This document shows, one piece after another, positions 17,472-26,038 of a stretch of 64,000 nucleotides of DNA. The position numbers and the translations under genes were made by a program. The DNA lies in the NCBI GenBank assembly GCA_910575555.1, contig CAJTFX010000006.1:187509-251508 (forward strand). Direction: 5' to 3'. Position 1 is the stretch's first letter, and the number at the start of each line of letters is the position of its first letter. The notes below the pieces were generated by a model. It searched no databases. It was not told the DNA's origin and worked only from the letters and a program-made list of their open reading frames with translations. This DNA comes from Lachnospiraceae bacterium. Lineage in GTDB: Bacteria > Bacillota > Clostridia > Lachnospirales > Lachnospiraceae.

Positions 17472-18644
17472 ATGATTAAAAATGTAATTCGAGGAATTGT
17501 CAAATATCTGGTGTACAAGATTCTTTTTCCGGGCGTATATGCCTTTGGCAGACTTCGGAAAATAAAACCGGGAAAGACGGTATTTGTGGAACTGCACGGC
17601 AGGATTTTAAGTGATAATTTCCGGCTTTTAAAAGAAGCGGCGGAGCAAAAATCAGGGTTTCAGATCCTGGAATACTATCTGGATTTTCAGAAGGATTCTC
17701 TGGCTTATTACCGCAGATGCCTGGGGCTTCTGTGGGAAGTGTCGGATGCCCGGTATATGTTCCTCAATGATTCCTGCAATGTGCTGGGTTCCTTCCGCAT
17801 GAGAAAGGGCAGCCGGATGATTCAGACCTGGCATGCCTGCGGAGCTTTTAAGAAATGGGGATTCAGCGCGGCGGATCAGGAATACGGCGAAAGCCGCAGA
17901 GAACTTATGAAATATCCTTACCACCGGAATTATACCCTGGTGACAGTCAGCAGCCCGGAGGTGATTTGGGCTTATCAGGAGGCGTTCCAGGCGCCGGAGG
18001 CGGTCGTGCAGCCCTTAGGGGTCAGCCGGACGGATGTTTATTTCCGGGATTCCTTCCGCCAGGCGGCTGCCCGGAACTATTCCATACAGGTTCCCCAGGG
18101 AAAAGGGAAGAAATGTATCCTGTATGTGCCCACATTCCGGGGAACCGGCGGGAAAGCAGACAGTCCCGGGATTCTGGATTATGGATTTCTGAAGGAAAAA
18201 CTGGGACAGGACTATATAATCATTGAGAAACGCCATCCGTTTGTGAAAGAACCTCTGGAAGTGGAGGAACCCCTGAAGGATTTTGCCGTCGGGGACTGTA
18301 ACATGGAAATCGCAGAATTGCTCTGTGCCGCAGATATCTGCGTAACAGATTACTCTTCTGTGGTGTTCGAATATTCCCTGATGGAGCGGCCTATGATATT
18401 TCTGGCCTATGATTTGGAAGAATATTTCGACAACCGGGGATTTTACTACGATTATCAGGAATTTGCGCCGGGGCCTGTGGTTAGAAACAGCGCAGAGCTT
18501 GCGGCGGCAGTCAGAAGCATAGAAGGACGCCAGGAAGAAGCCAGGGAGAAAGCCGCGGCATTCCGGCAGAAATTCATGTATTCCTGCGACGGACATGCCA
18601 CGGAGAGAATCTGGCAGGAGATTGTAAAGCAGGCCGAGGAATAA
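17472..18644 (+). CDS. TagF-family polyol-phosphate transferase
   Basis: 390 residues from ATG 17472 (AGGGAG close upstream); the frame opens at TTG 17424. It is a GT-B fold of the CDP-glycerol/CDP-ribitol glycerophosphotransferase family. Both catalytic histidines are visible: TWHACGAFKKWGF and KRHPFVKEP. The donor-binding motif VTDYSSVVFEYSL and the terminal CDGHATER are also present. With TarI and TarJ directly upstream and no CDP-glycerol synthase in the window, it more likely transfers ribitol phosphate (TarK/TarL role). Acts on the cytoplasmic face of the membrane. Confidence 0.85.
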   Translation: MIKNVIRGIVKYLVYKILFPGVYAFGRLRKIKPGKTVFVELHGRILSDNFRLLKEAAEQKSGFQILEYYLDFQKDSLAYYRRCLGLLWEVSDARYMFLNDSCNVLGSFRMRKGSRMIQTWHACGAFKKWGFSAADQEYGESRRELMKYPYHRNYTLVTVSSPEVIWAYQEAFQAPEAVVQPLGVSRTDVYFRDSFRQAAARNYSIQVPQGKGKKCILYVPTFRGTGGKADSPGILDYGFLKEKLGQDYIIIEKRHPFVKEPLEVEEPLKDFAVGDCNMEIAELLCAADICVTDYSSVVFEYSLMERPMIFLAYDLEEYFDNRGFYYDYQEFAPGPVVRNSAELAAAVRSIEGRQEEAREKAAAFRQKFMYSCDGHATERIWQEIVKQAEE

Positions 18645-18703
18645 GCCGAATCAGCTGCGACAGTGAAGATCCGGAAAACTGAGAATAAGGCAGGTTAGAA
18701 AGC

Positions 18704-19882
18704 ATGGGGAATCAGCTGAAAATAAGACAGGCGTTAAAGGAATGCCTGAGAAAATTCATATTGCCCGCGGCATACCGGCTCTGCTGTCTTAAGTATGGGA
18801 AACCGGATCGGCAGCTGATTGTATTTGCCGACGCCCACCATCAGGCCTTTCCCGAAGATATGCGTCTTTTGAAAGAGGAACTGCAGCGGCGGGGCTACAA
18901 AACCCGGGAACTGGTGCATGACTTTTCGGAGGTAAGCTTCGGAAGCAGCGTAAAGGCCATGCTGTCTTTTCTGAACTATTATGCCCAGGCAGGCATGGTG
19001 GTGCTCTGCGATTATTACCTGCCTGTGATTTCTGTAAAAAAACGGAAAGAAACAAAAGTAATTCAGCTCTGGCACGCCTGCGGCGCATACAAGAAATTCG
19101 GCTATGACGCCAGAGACGATTTGCTGTCCGTAAAAGATCAGAATATGTTTTGTAATTTCGATTTAGTTTCTGTCAGCTCCGAGCAATGCAGAAGCGTGTA
19201 TGCGAAGGCGTTTCACCTTCCATTGGAAAAGGTTCAGGCTTTGGGGGTCAGCCGGACAGACCGGTATTTTTCAGAACCATTTATGGAGGGCTGCAGAACC
19301 CGTTTTTTCAAAGAATATCCTGAAGCGGCCGGAAAGAAAATTATTTTGTGGGCTCCCACCTTTCGTAAGAATGCGGGAGAGGGAACGCTGATAAACGCAG
19401 AAGCCATTGACAGCCTTTGCGAAAAACTCTCCGGAGAATGGTTTGTGATCCGGAAAGTGCATCCCCATCTGGAGAAAAAGATGGAAGCGTCTAACTGCAA
19501 AATTCCTACAGAACAGCTTTATGCGGCGGCAGATTTACTGATTACCGATTATTCTTCGGTGATTTTTGACTTTGCGCTGACGAAAAAGCCGATTTTGATT
19601 TATGCGCCGGATCGGATCGAATATGAACAAGAACGGGGGTTTTACCTGAAGCTGGAGGAGCTTCCGGCTCAGGTGGTCACTACCGGGGAAGAACTGATAA
19701 AGGTAATTGAAGAGGGAGAATACCAGACGGCATCTGAGAGATATGAAAAATTTATAGAAAATCAGCTGCAGATGTGTGATGGACATGCCACCAGGCGGAT
19801 TGCGGATTACATCACAGATATGCAGAATGAAATAACAGGAGAAGGAACAGCTGCACACCAGAATCGCAGAAACGGCGGCTGA
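18704..19882 (+). CDS. TagF-family polyol-phosphate transferase (second copy)
   Basis: 392 residues and clearly paralogous to the preceding gene. LWHACGAYKKFGY and KVHPHLEKK carry the two catalytic histidines; APTFRKN, LITDYSSVIFDFAL and MCDGHATRR complete the family pattern. A short amphipathic N-terminus (LRKFILPAAYRLCCLKYG) may bind the membrane. It lies in the same operon 59 nt downstream. Primer versus polymerase roles within the TagF set cannot be told apart from sequence. Confidence 0.85.
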   Translation: MGNQLKIRQALKECLRKFILPAAYRLCCLKYGKPDRQLIVFADAHHQAFPEDMRLLKEELQRRGYKTRELVHDFSEVSFGSSVKAMLSFLNYYAQAGMVVLCDYYLPVISVKKRKETKVIQLWHACGAYKKFGYDARDDLLSVKDQNMFCNFDLVSVSSEQCRSVYAKAFHLPLEKVQALGVSRTDRYFSEPFMEGCRTRFFKEYPEAAGKKIILWAPTFRKNAGEGTLINAEAIDSLCEKLSGEWFVIRKVHPHLEKKMEASNCKIPTEQLYAAADLLITDYSSVIFDFALTKKPILIYAPDRIEYEQERGFYLKLEELPAQVVTTGEELIKVIEEGEYQTASERYEKFIENQLQMCDGHATRRIADYITDMQNEITGEGTAAHQNRRNGG

Positions 19883-19898
19883 GACGCAGGAGGAGAAA

Positions 19899-22800
19899 AT
19901 GTCAGAGGATGTAAAGAAGAAACCGGGCCGGATTCCCACCCTTTCCATGATGAAAAAAATGAAGTCAGGAACTTTGGAGGCGGAGGATCTGGAGTCCTTT
20001 CCGAAAAACAACAGATGGGCCTTTAACGCAGGAAAGACTTTTGCGGGAAATCCCAAATATCTGTTTATCTACATCAACAAATACCGGAAGGATATTGACG
20101 CCTATTGGCTGTGCGACAAGGAAGAAACTGTGGAATATATCCGGAAGCTGGGCTATAAAGCCTATACCTTTGTAGACCGGGAAGCACATCGGCTGGAAAC
20201 CCAGACCGGTGTTTATGTGGTGGAACAGGTGAAGGAAAATATTCCGGAGCGGATGGCAGAGGTAAAATATCTGAATCTGTACCATGGGGTGGGGTGCAAG
20301 TCCATTGAACGGCGGGCGCATACCGGATTTTTGACGGAGCGGGTTGCCGGAAAATATATTCGGTATAACCAGTTTTATTATGACAGACAGTTATTTCTTG
20401 TAACGTCTCCCCTGATGGAAAAGCATTTTATTTATCAGTGCGGACTGCGGAACGACCGGGTGATCCGAGGAGGATATCCCAGGTGCATGTATCAGAAATA
20501 TTTTGAGAAGGTAACGACCTATAACCATGATATACGGGGCAGGAAGGGACTGGGGATGGATACCAGGATTGCAGCATATGTCCCTACGTTCCGGGATGAT
20601 GCTCCCCAGGGATTTATGAGCCTTGCCATACCGGATATGGAGCGTCTGATTCAGAAGCTGGAAGAGAAAAATATGCTGATGATTTTTAAGATGCATCCGC
20701 TGATTGAGGAAGATTACGAATATTTGAAGCTGAAAGAAAAATATCAGAATCATCCGAGACTTCTCTTTTGGAATAACCAGGAAGATTTCTATGAGATATT
20801 TGACGATATTGAAGTGGGGATTATCGATTATTCCTCTATTTTTTATGATATGCTGGCAGGAGGAACCAAATACTTTATCCGGTACTTTTTTGCAGAATCC
20901 TCCCGGGATATGGTATATGATTTAGAAGAAATGACCTGCGGAAAAATGTGCAGGAATTTTGAAGCTCTGCTAAATGCTCTGGATTCCTACCAGGAGGATG
21001 ACAAACAGGACAGAGAGAGAATTGAAAAATTATTCTGGGAGTATGACCACAAAGGCTCCATGGACGAAATCATCAATCATACGCTGGAATTTGAACCGGA
21101 GCCGAAACCTCTGCCTGTGCTGTACACCTTTGATATTTTTGATACTTTAATTTCCAGAAAAGTGTTGGAGCCGGAAGGGATTTTCTATCAGGTAAAAGAG
21201 AGAATGGAAGTCTCCCAACTGGCGTTTCCGCCCTTTTTCCAGGAAAATTATCCCCAGAAAAGGAAGGAAGCAGAGGCAAATGTCCGGGAATGGTACCGCA
21301 AAACACTGGAGCTTCGCCCGGACGCCCGAAGGGAAATTCATTTTGAAGAAATTTTTGAGCGGATGGCTAAAGTGTACCATCTGACCGGGGAGCAGAAAAA
21401 TGCCCTGATGCAGTGGGAACTGGAAGCGGAATATGAAAGTGCCATTCCCATTCCAAGGGCTGTTTCCTATGTAAAAGATCTGATGCAGAAGGGGGAAACG
21501 GTCTGTCTGATCAGCGATATGTACCTGAGCCGGGAATTTATACGGAAACTTCTGGCCAAAGCCGATCCGGCCCTGGGAGAGCTTCCGCTGTTTTTGTCCA
21601 GTGAATACGGCGTGCAGAAAAGCACGGGGCTGTTGTACCTGGAGGTATACAAAAGCTTTGAAACTTATATGTTCGGCGCGTGGATTCACCACGGGGACAA
21701 CCGGAAGGCGGACGGAACGTTTGCCAGGAAATTAAATATCACCACGGTGCTCAGGGAACGTCCGGAATTTAATGAGTATGAATGGAAGATAGCCTCTGAG
21801 ATTGGCACCGGCGATGCTTTTAAGACAGCTGCCCTTCTGGCAAGGTTCCGGGAAAGCAACGGAAAACAGAAAGATTATTATGCTTACGGCCATATTTCCA
21901 TGTATTTTGTGCCCTATATCAGCTGGGTGCTTAAACATGCCATAGAGCATAAAACGAAATGTCTGTATTTTATTTCCAGGGACGGTTATCAGCTGAAACG
22001 GATTGCGGACAGAATCATAGAGAAGAAGAACCTGCCCATCCGGACAAAATATATCTACGGCTCCAGAAGGGCCTGGCGGATTCCTTCGCTGATTACAGAA
22101 CTGGATAAGGAATTTTTCTCGAAATTCGGTAATTTTGTCAATGTAAAGTCTTATGATAAGATGCTGAATGCCCTTAATATGGAAGAAAATGATTTTCAGC
22201 GGATTTTCCCTGACCTGGCCTATTTAAAAGACGTGGGCGAAATTACAAAGGAAATCCGGGAATCTTTGATTATTACATTTTCCAACTCAGAGCCTTACCG
22301 GCAGTATATTCTGGATAAATCAGCCAGGGATCGGGAAATTGTACTGGAATATCTGCGGCAGGAAATCAATTTTGACGAGAGATTTTCCTTTGTGGAATAT
22401 TGGGGCAGAGGATACACTCAGGACTGTACGGCCCGTCTGTTGGAGGCGGCCTGCAAAGAGAAATGTCCGGTTCCCTTTTATTATATGAGAAGCATTTACA
22501 GCAGTGAGGAAAACCGGATTCGGTATAATTTTACCACGGCGTCCAACTCCCTGATTTTTGTGGAGGCGGTGTTTGCCAATATTCCCTATAAAAGCGTAGA
22601 GGGCTATCAGCGGGGAGAAAATGGAAAAATTCTGCCGGCGCTTGAGCCTGCAGACTGCGATATGGAGTTGTTTCATGCCATGGAACAGAGGCTGCTGCAG
22701 TTTGTGGATGATTTTTACGGACTGGGACTGGAGGATACGGACAATCTGGAGAAAATGCTTCAGAAAATTTCGGTTGAATATTTTGAAGAGCATCAGGAGG

Positions 22801-24206
22801 ATGAGGTGTTTACCAGATGCCTTGCCCCGCTGATGGATTCCTATACCATGTATGACGCCAAACGGGAATATGCCCCGGCGTTTACCGATGAGATGGCAGA
22901 CGGGCTGATCCGGGAAAATCCCAGGTCAGATTACACCAGTTCTCTGGAAATGAGCCTGGCAAGATCCGAGAAGCGTCTGGCGGACAAGGTGAGATACATT
23001 GTGGAGGACGTACCGGAGCTTCGGAGAGAGGGAGATAAAAAGACAGCGAAAATCCTGGCCAGAAAGGAAGAAAATCTGTTGGCGCCCTATAAACTGCAGA
23101 GGCATAAGTGGAAATCTCTGTATTTTCAGGCGACTTACCAGAAACATGCCCTGCATCCCATAGAAAAGGGAAAAGTGATTCTGTTTACCAATGATTCCCC
23201 TGCAGATCGGGATGAGTACTGGAGTCTGGAACAGGAATGGAAGAAGATGGGGAATCTGAGAATTCTCCGATATAAGAAGAATACTTTCTATGGAAAAGTC
23301 ATCAAAGAAATGGCCACGGCGGAGTATATTTTTATCAACCGCCATATTGAACTGATGAGCCTGCTGCGGTTTCGAAAGGGCACCTATGTGGTTCAGCTGG
23401 GAGAATATGCATTTTCTCTGGACTGTTTTGGAAAAGGCATGCAGTTTCCGGGCTATCTGAAGGATTCCAGAGACTGGAATGACAGGTTAATGAGAAATGA
23501 TTACGATCTGATCTGCGCCGCTTCCGAAGATATGAAGAATATTTATGAGACTTCTTTTTCTGTGAGAAGAAAGGGAACAGTTCAGGCTGTGGGAAGCTGC
23601 TGTACCGACATTTATTTTTCAGAAAAATTCCGGGACGAGGCCAGAAAAAGCCTGGAGGAACTATTCCCGGCAGCCAGAGGCAAAAAAATCATTGTGTATC
23701 TGCCCCAGTACCGGCATCGGGTGAAGGGATGCCGGGTGCTGGAATTTCTGGATATCCGGAAACTGCAGAAGGCCCTGGGAACAGAGTACGTGATGGTGAC
23801 GGATTACCGGGTGCCCTCAGGAATGGACAGTTATCTCATGTCAGAGGATTTGCGGGACTTTTTCTGCGACGCAACCAATCAGATAAGCATCCGGCGGCTG
23901 ATTGCAGCAGGAGATGTATTTGTGGGAGACTACAGAAATACGTTCTTTGAAGCCTTTCTGCGGAGGAAGCCGGTATTTCTGACTGCCGATGACTATGAGG
24001 AATACACCAGGGAGCGTGACTATAATTTTGCTTATAAAGACATCATATCGGCGCCTGTGATTGGGGATGCAGAAGAATTAATCTGGCAGCTTCACCATCT
24101 GGAAACGTATGATTACAGATATCTGGAACAGTTCTGTGAGCAATATTTAGGGGCCTGTGACGGCCATGCGGCGGAGCGGGTGCTGAAATTAAAAGGGAAG
24201 CAGTAA
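19899..24206 (+). CDS. Giant fusion: TagF-type transferase, HAD-like domain, degenerate TagF-like domain
   Basis: 1435 residues, one open frame with GGAGGAG before the ATG. Residues ~20-400 are a TagF-family GT-B domain with catalytic-type His129 (YHGVGCKS), PTFRDD and His266 (KMHPLIEED). Residues ~405-640 are HAD-like: D412-I-F-D415-T (motif I), CLISDMY (motif II) and HHGDNRKADG (late acidic motif). An associated ~300-residue region (FISRDGYQLKRIA, VEYWGRGYTQD) follows, of a type seen in polysaccharide-linked HAD proteins. Residues ~1050-1430 resemble TagF again and end in CDGHAAER. There the histidine sites read QLGEYAFSLDCFGKG and VTDYRVPSG, and TDYSS reads VGDYRNTFFEAF, so this copy looks inactive. 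Confidence 0.8.
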   Translation: MSEDVKKKPGRIPTLSMMKKMKSGTLEAEDLESFPKNNRWAFNAGKTFAGNPKYLFIYINKYRKDIDAYWLCDKEETVEYIRKLGYKAYTFVDREAHRLETQTGVYVVEQVKENIPERMAEVKYLNLYHGVGCKSIERRAHTGFLTERVAGKYIRYNQFYYDRQLFLVTSPLMEKHFIYQCGLRNDRVIRGGYPRCMYQKYFEKVTTYNHDIRGRKGLGMDTRIAAYVPTFRDDAPQGFMSLAIPDMERLIQKLEEKNMLMIFKMHPLIEEDYEYLKLKEKYQNHPRLLFWNNQEDFYEIFDDIEVGIIDYSSIFYDMLAGGTKYFIRYFFAESSRDMVYDLEEMTCGKMCRNFEALLNALDSYQEDDKQDRERIEKLFWEYDHKGSMDEIINHTLEFEPEPKPLPVLYTFDIFDTLISRKVLEPEGIFYQVKERMEVSQLAFPPFFQENYPQKRKEAEANVREWYRKTLELRPDARREIHFEEIFERMAKVYHLTGEQKNALMQWELEAEYESAIPIPRAVSYVKDLMQKGETVCLISDMYLSREFIRKLLAKADPALGELPLFLSSEYGVQKSTGLLYLEVYKSFETYMFGAWIHHGDNRKADGTFARKLNITTVLRERPEFNEYEWKIASEIGTGDAFKTAALLARFRESNGKQKDYYAYGHISMYFVPYISWVLKHAIEHKTKCLYFISRDGYQLKRIADRIIEKKNLPIRTKYIYGSRRAWRIPSLITELDKEFFSKFGNFVNVKSYDKMLNALNMEENDFQRIFPDLAYLKDVGEITKEIRESLIITFSNSEPYRQYILDKSARDREIVLEYLRQEINFDERFSFVEYWGRGYTQDCTARLLEAACKEKCPVPFYYMRSIYSSEENRIRYNFTTASNSLIFVEAVFANIPYKSVEGYQRGENGKILPALEPADCDMELFHAMEQRLLQFVDDFYGLGLEDTDNLEKMLQKISVEYFEEHQEDEVFTRCLAPLMDSYTMYDAKREYAPAFTDEMADGLIRENPRSDYTSSLEMSLARSEKRLADKVRYIVEDVPELRREGDKKTAKILARKEENLLAPYKLQRHKWKSLYFQATYQKHALHPIEKGKVILFTNDSPADRDEYWSLEQEWKKMGNLRILRYKKNTFYGKVIKEMATAEYIFINRHIELMSLLRFRKGTYVVQLGEYAFSLDCFGKGMQFPGYLKDSRDWNDRLMRNDYDLICAASEDMKNIYETSFSVRRKGTVQAVGSCCTDIYFSEKFRDEARKSLEELFPAARGKKIIVYLPQYRHRVKGCRVLEFLDIRKLQKALGTEYVMVTDYRVPSGMDSYLMSEDLRDFFCDATNQISIRRLIAAGDVFVGDYRNTFFEAFLRRKPVFLTADDYEEYTRERDYNFAYKDIISAPVIGDAEELIWQLHHLETYDYRYLEQFCEQYLGACDGHAAERVLKLKGKQ

Positions 24207-24251
24207 CGTCACCCGGAAACAGAGAAGGATTAGCAAGACAGAGGAAAAAAT

Positions 24252-26018
24252 ATGGATTGGAAATTTAGGTTAGAAGAAGCAAGAATTGAGGATTATATGC
24301 TGGTGCTGGGAGTGGCGGCAGAAGGCCCTTACGATGTAAAGGTACGCTCGCCCAAAGTGGTGGCAGTTCTTAGGAAAACAGGAGATAACCGCAGGTTTCC
24401 CATCGGTGTGAATTCCTATTTTCCATTGGAAGATATGGATACCTGTATGGTGTATGCAGAATATCCGGTGAACATAAGAAGCATATTTGTAGGCGGAACC
24501 AGGGAAGATATTGTGATAAGCTTTGATTTTATTTACGGGGACACACATATCTGCAATATTCCCCTGGAGCTGTCCCGTGCGCCGGAAGCATTGGAGGCTC
24601 AGGGATTGTCCTTCCGAACAGAGACCTCAGAACTGATTCTGCGGGGCAAGGGAAACGGACATGTGTACTGGCAGAACGCGTGGAAAACCTGCCAGGCCAT
24701 TCTTGGGCCGGTTCACCAGTTATTGACCCATGTGTTGGCAGTGCTTCTGCTTCCCTGGTTTTTCCTGGATGCGGTAGCTTCGATTTTGTTTGATGTCAGT
24801 AAAACATATCCCAGGAATATGGGAAGCCAGCTGCACCGTTTTTTTGCCCATGTCAGTTGGTATCATTCCAGATTTTGCAAATATGAATTTGGAGTGACCG
24901 GAATCAAGATGGGATTTGTGAAATGTTTCTTCCTGCTGGGGCGCCTGCTGCCTGTCAAAAGAAACCGGGTGTTCTTTTTATCCAGCCGGCGGGATGATAT
25001 GACGGGAAATTTTTCTTTTCTTTATGACAAGATGAAGCAGGAGCCTGTGGCGGACATGAAATGGGTACTGGAGCCTAAGGAAATTGCGGCTATGCCCTTA
25101 AAAAGCATGGCCAGAATCGGCTATTATGCAGCCACCTCCCGAGTGATTCTCATTGACGACTACACACCGGTAATTTCCAGGCTGAAGCTTCGGAAAAACA
25201 CCAGGCTGATTCAGCTCTGGCATGCCTGCGGGGCTTTTAAGACCTTTGGGTTCTCCCGTACCGGCAAGCGGGGCGGTCCCAAACAGGACAGCCTGGATCA
25301 CAGGGACTATGATTACGCCATTGTAAGCTCTTCAGAAATCCGGCAGTTCTATGCAGAAGGTTTTGGAATTGCCCTGGATAAAGTGGCTGCCACCGGAGTT
25401 CCCCGTACGGACGTGTTTTTTGACAAAAAATATAAAAAAGAGATTGTGGAGCAGCTGCAGCAGCAGTATCCTGTGATAAAAGGCAAAAAAGTAATTTTAT
25501 TTGCGCCCACCTTCCGGGGGTACGGCAAACTGTCAGCCGACTATCCCAAAAGCCAGTTTGATCCGGTGGAATTTATGAAGCAGATCCCGGAGGAGTATGT
25601 GCTGATTATCAAGCACCATCCCTTTGTGACGATGGAATATGAAATTGGAGAAGCGTGGCAGAACCGGATTCTGGATTTGTCCGCAGAGTCGGAAATTAAC
25701 GATCTGCTGTTTGTGACAGACCTTCTGATTACCGATTATTCTTCAGTGGTGTTTGAGGCGGCTCTGCTGAATATTCCAATGCTGATGTATGCCTTTGATT
25801 TAAGGCAGTATATTGCAGGCAGGGATTTTTATTACGATTATGAATTTTTCGTGCCGGGCAAAATTGTGGAAAGTTTTCCGGCCCTGGTGGAAGCAGTGCG
25901 CAGTGAAGATTACGAGGCGGAGAAGCTGTCGCAGTTTCGGACAAGGTTTTTCGATGATTTAGACGGAAAATCCACCGAGAGAGTAGTGAAATTAATTTAT
26001 GGCCTGATTCAGTCTTAG
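24252..26018 (+). CDS. TagF-family polyol-phosphate transferase with N-terminal extension
   Basis: 588 residues. The C-terminal ~370 form the TagF-type domain with LWHACGAFKTFGF, FAPTFRGYG, KHHPFVTME and LITDYSSVVFEAAL, so both catalytic histidines are kept. The first ~150 residues are a beta-rich region (VAVLRKTGDNRRF, ISFDFIYGD). A hydrophobic stretch at ~158-182 (LAVLLLPWFFLDAVASIL) could anchor it in the membrane. The extension sets it apart from the two 390-residue paralogues and resembles the TagF/TarL layout with an extra N-terminal domain. Fourth member of the family in the operon. Confidence 0.85.
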   Translation: MDWKFRLEEARIEDYMLVLGVAAEGPYDVKVRSPKVVAVLRKTGDNRRFPIGVNSYFPLEDMDTCMVYAEYPVNIRSIFVGGTREDIVISFDFIYGDTHICNIPLELSRAPEALEAQGLSFRTETSELILRGKGNGHVYWQNAWKTCQAILGPVHQLLTHVLAVLLLPWFFLDAVASILFDVSKTYPRNMGSQLHRFFAHVSWYHSRFCKYEFGVTGIKMGFVKCFFLLGRLLPVKRNRVFFLSSRRDDMTGNFSFLYDKMKQEPVADMKWVLEPKEIAAMPLKSMARIGYYAATSRVILIDDYTPVISRLKLRKNTRLIQLWHACGAFKTFGFSRTGKRGGPKQDSLDHRDYDYAIVSSSEIRQFYAEGFGIALDKVAATGVPRTDVFFDKKYKKEIVEQLQQQYPVIKGKKVILFAPTFRGYGKLSADYPKSQFDPVEFMKQIPEEYVLIIKHHPFVTMEYEIGEAWQNRILDLSAESEINDLLFVTDLLITDYSSVVFEAALLNIPMLMYAFDLRQYIAGRDFYYDYEFFVPGKIVESFPALVEAVRSEDYEAEKLSQFRTRFFDDLDGKSTERVVKLIYGLIQS

Positions 26019-26038
26019 GCCGATGGAGGATATGAACC

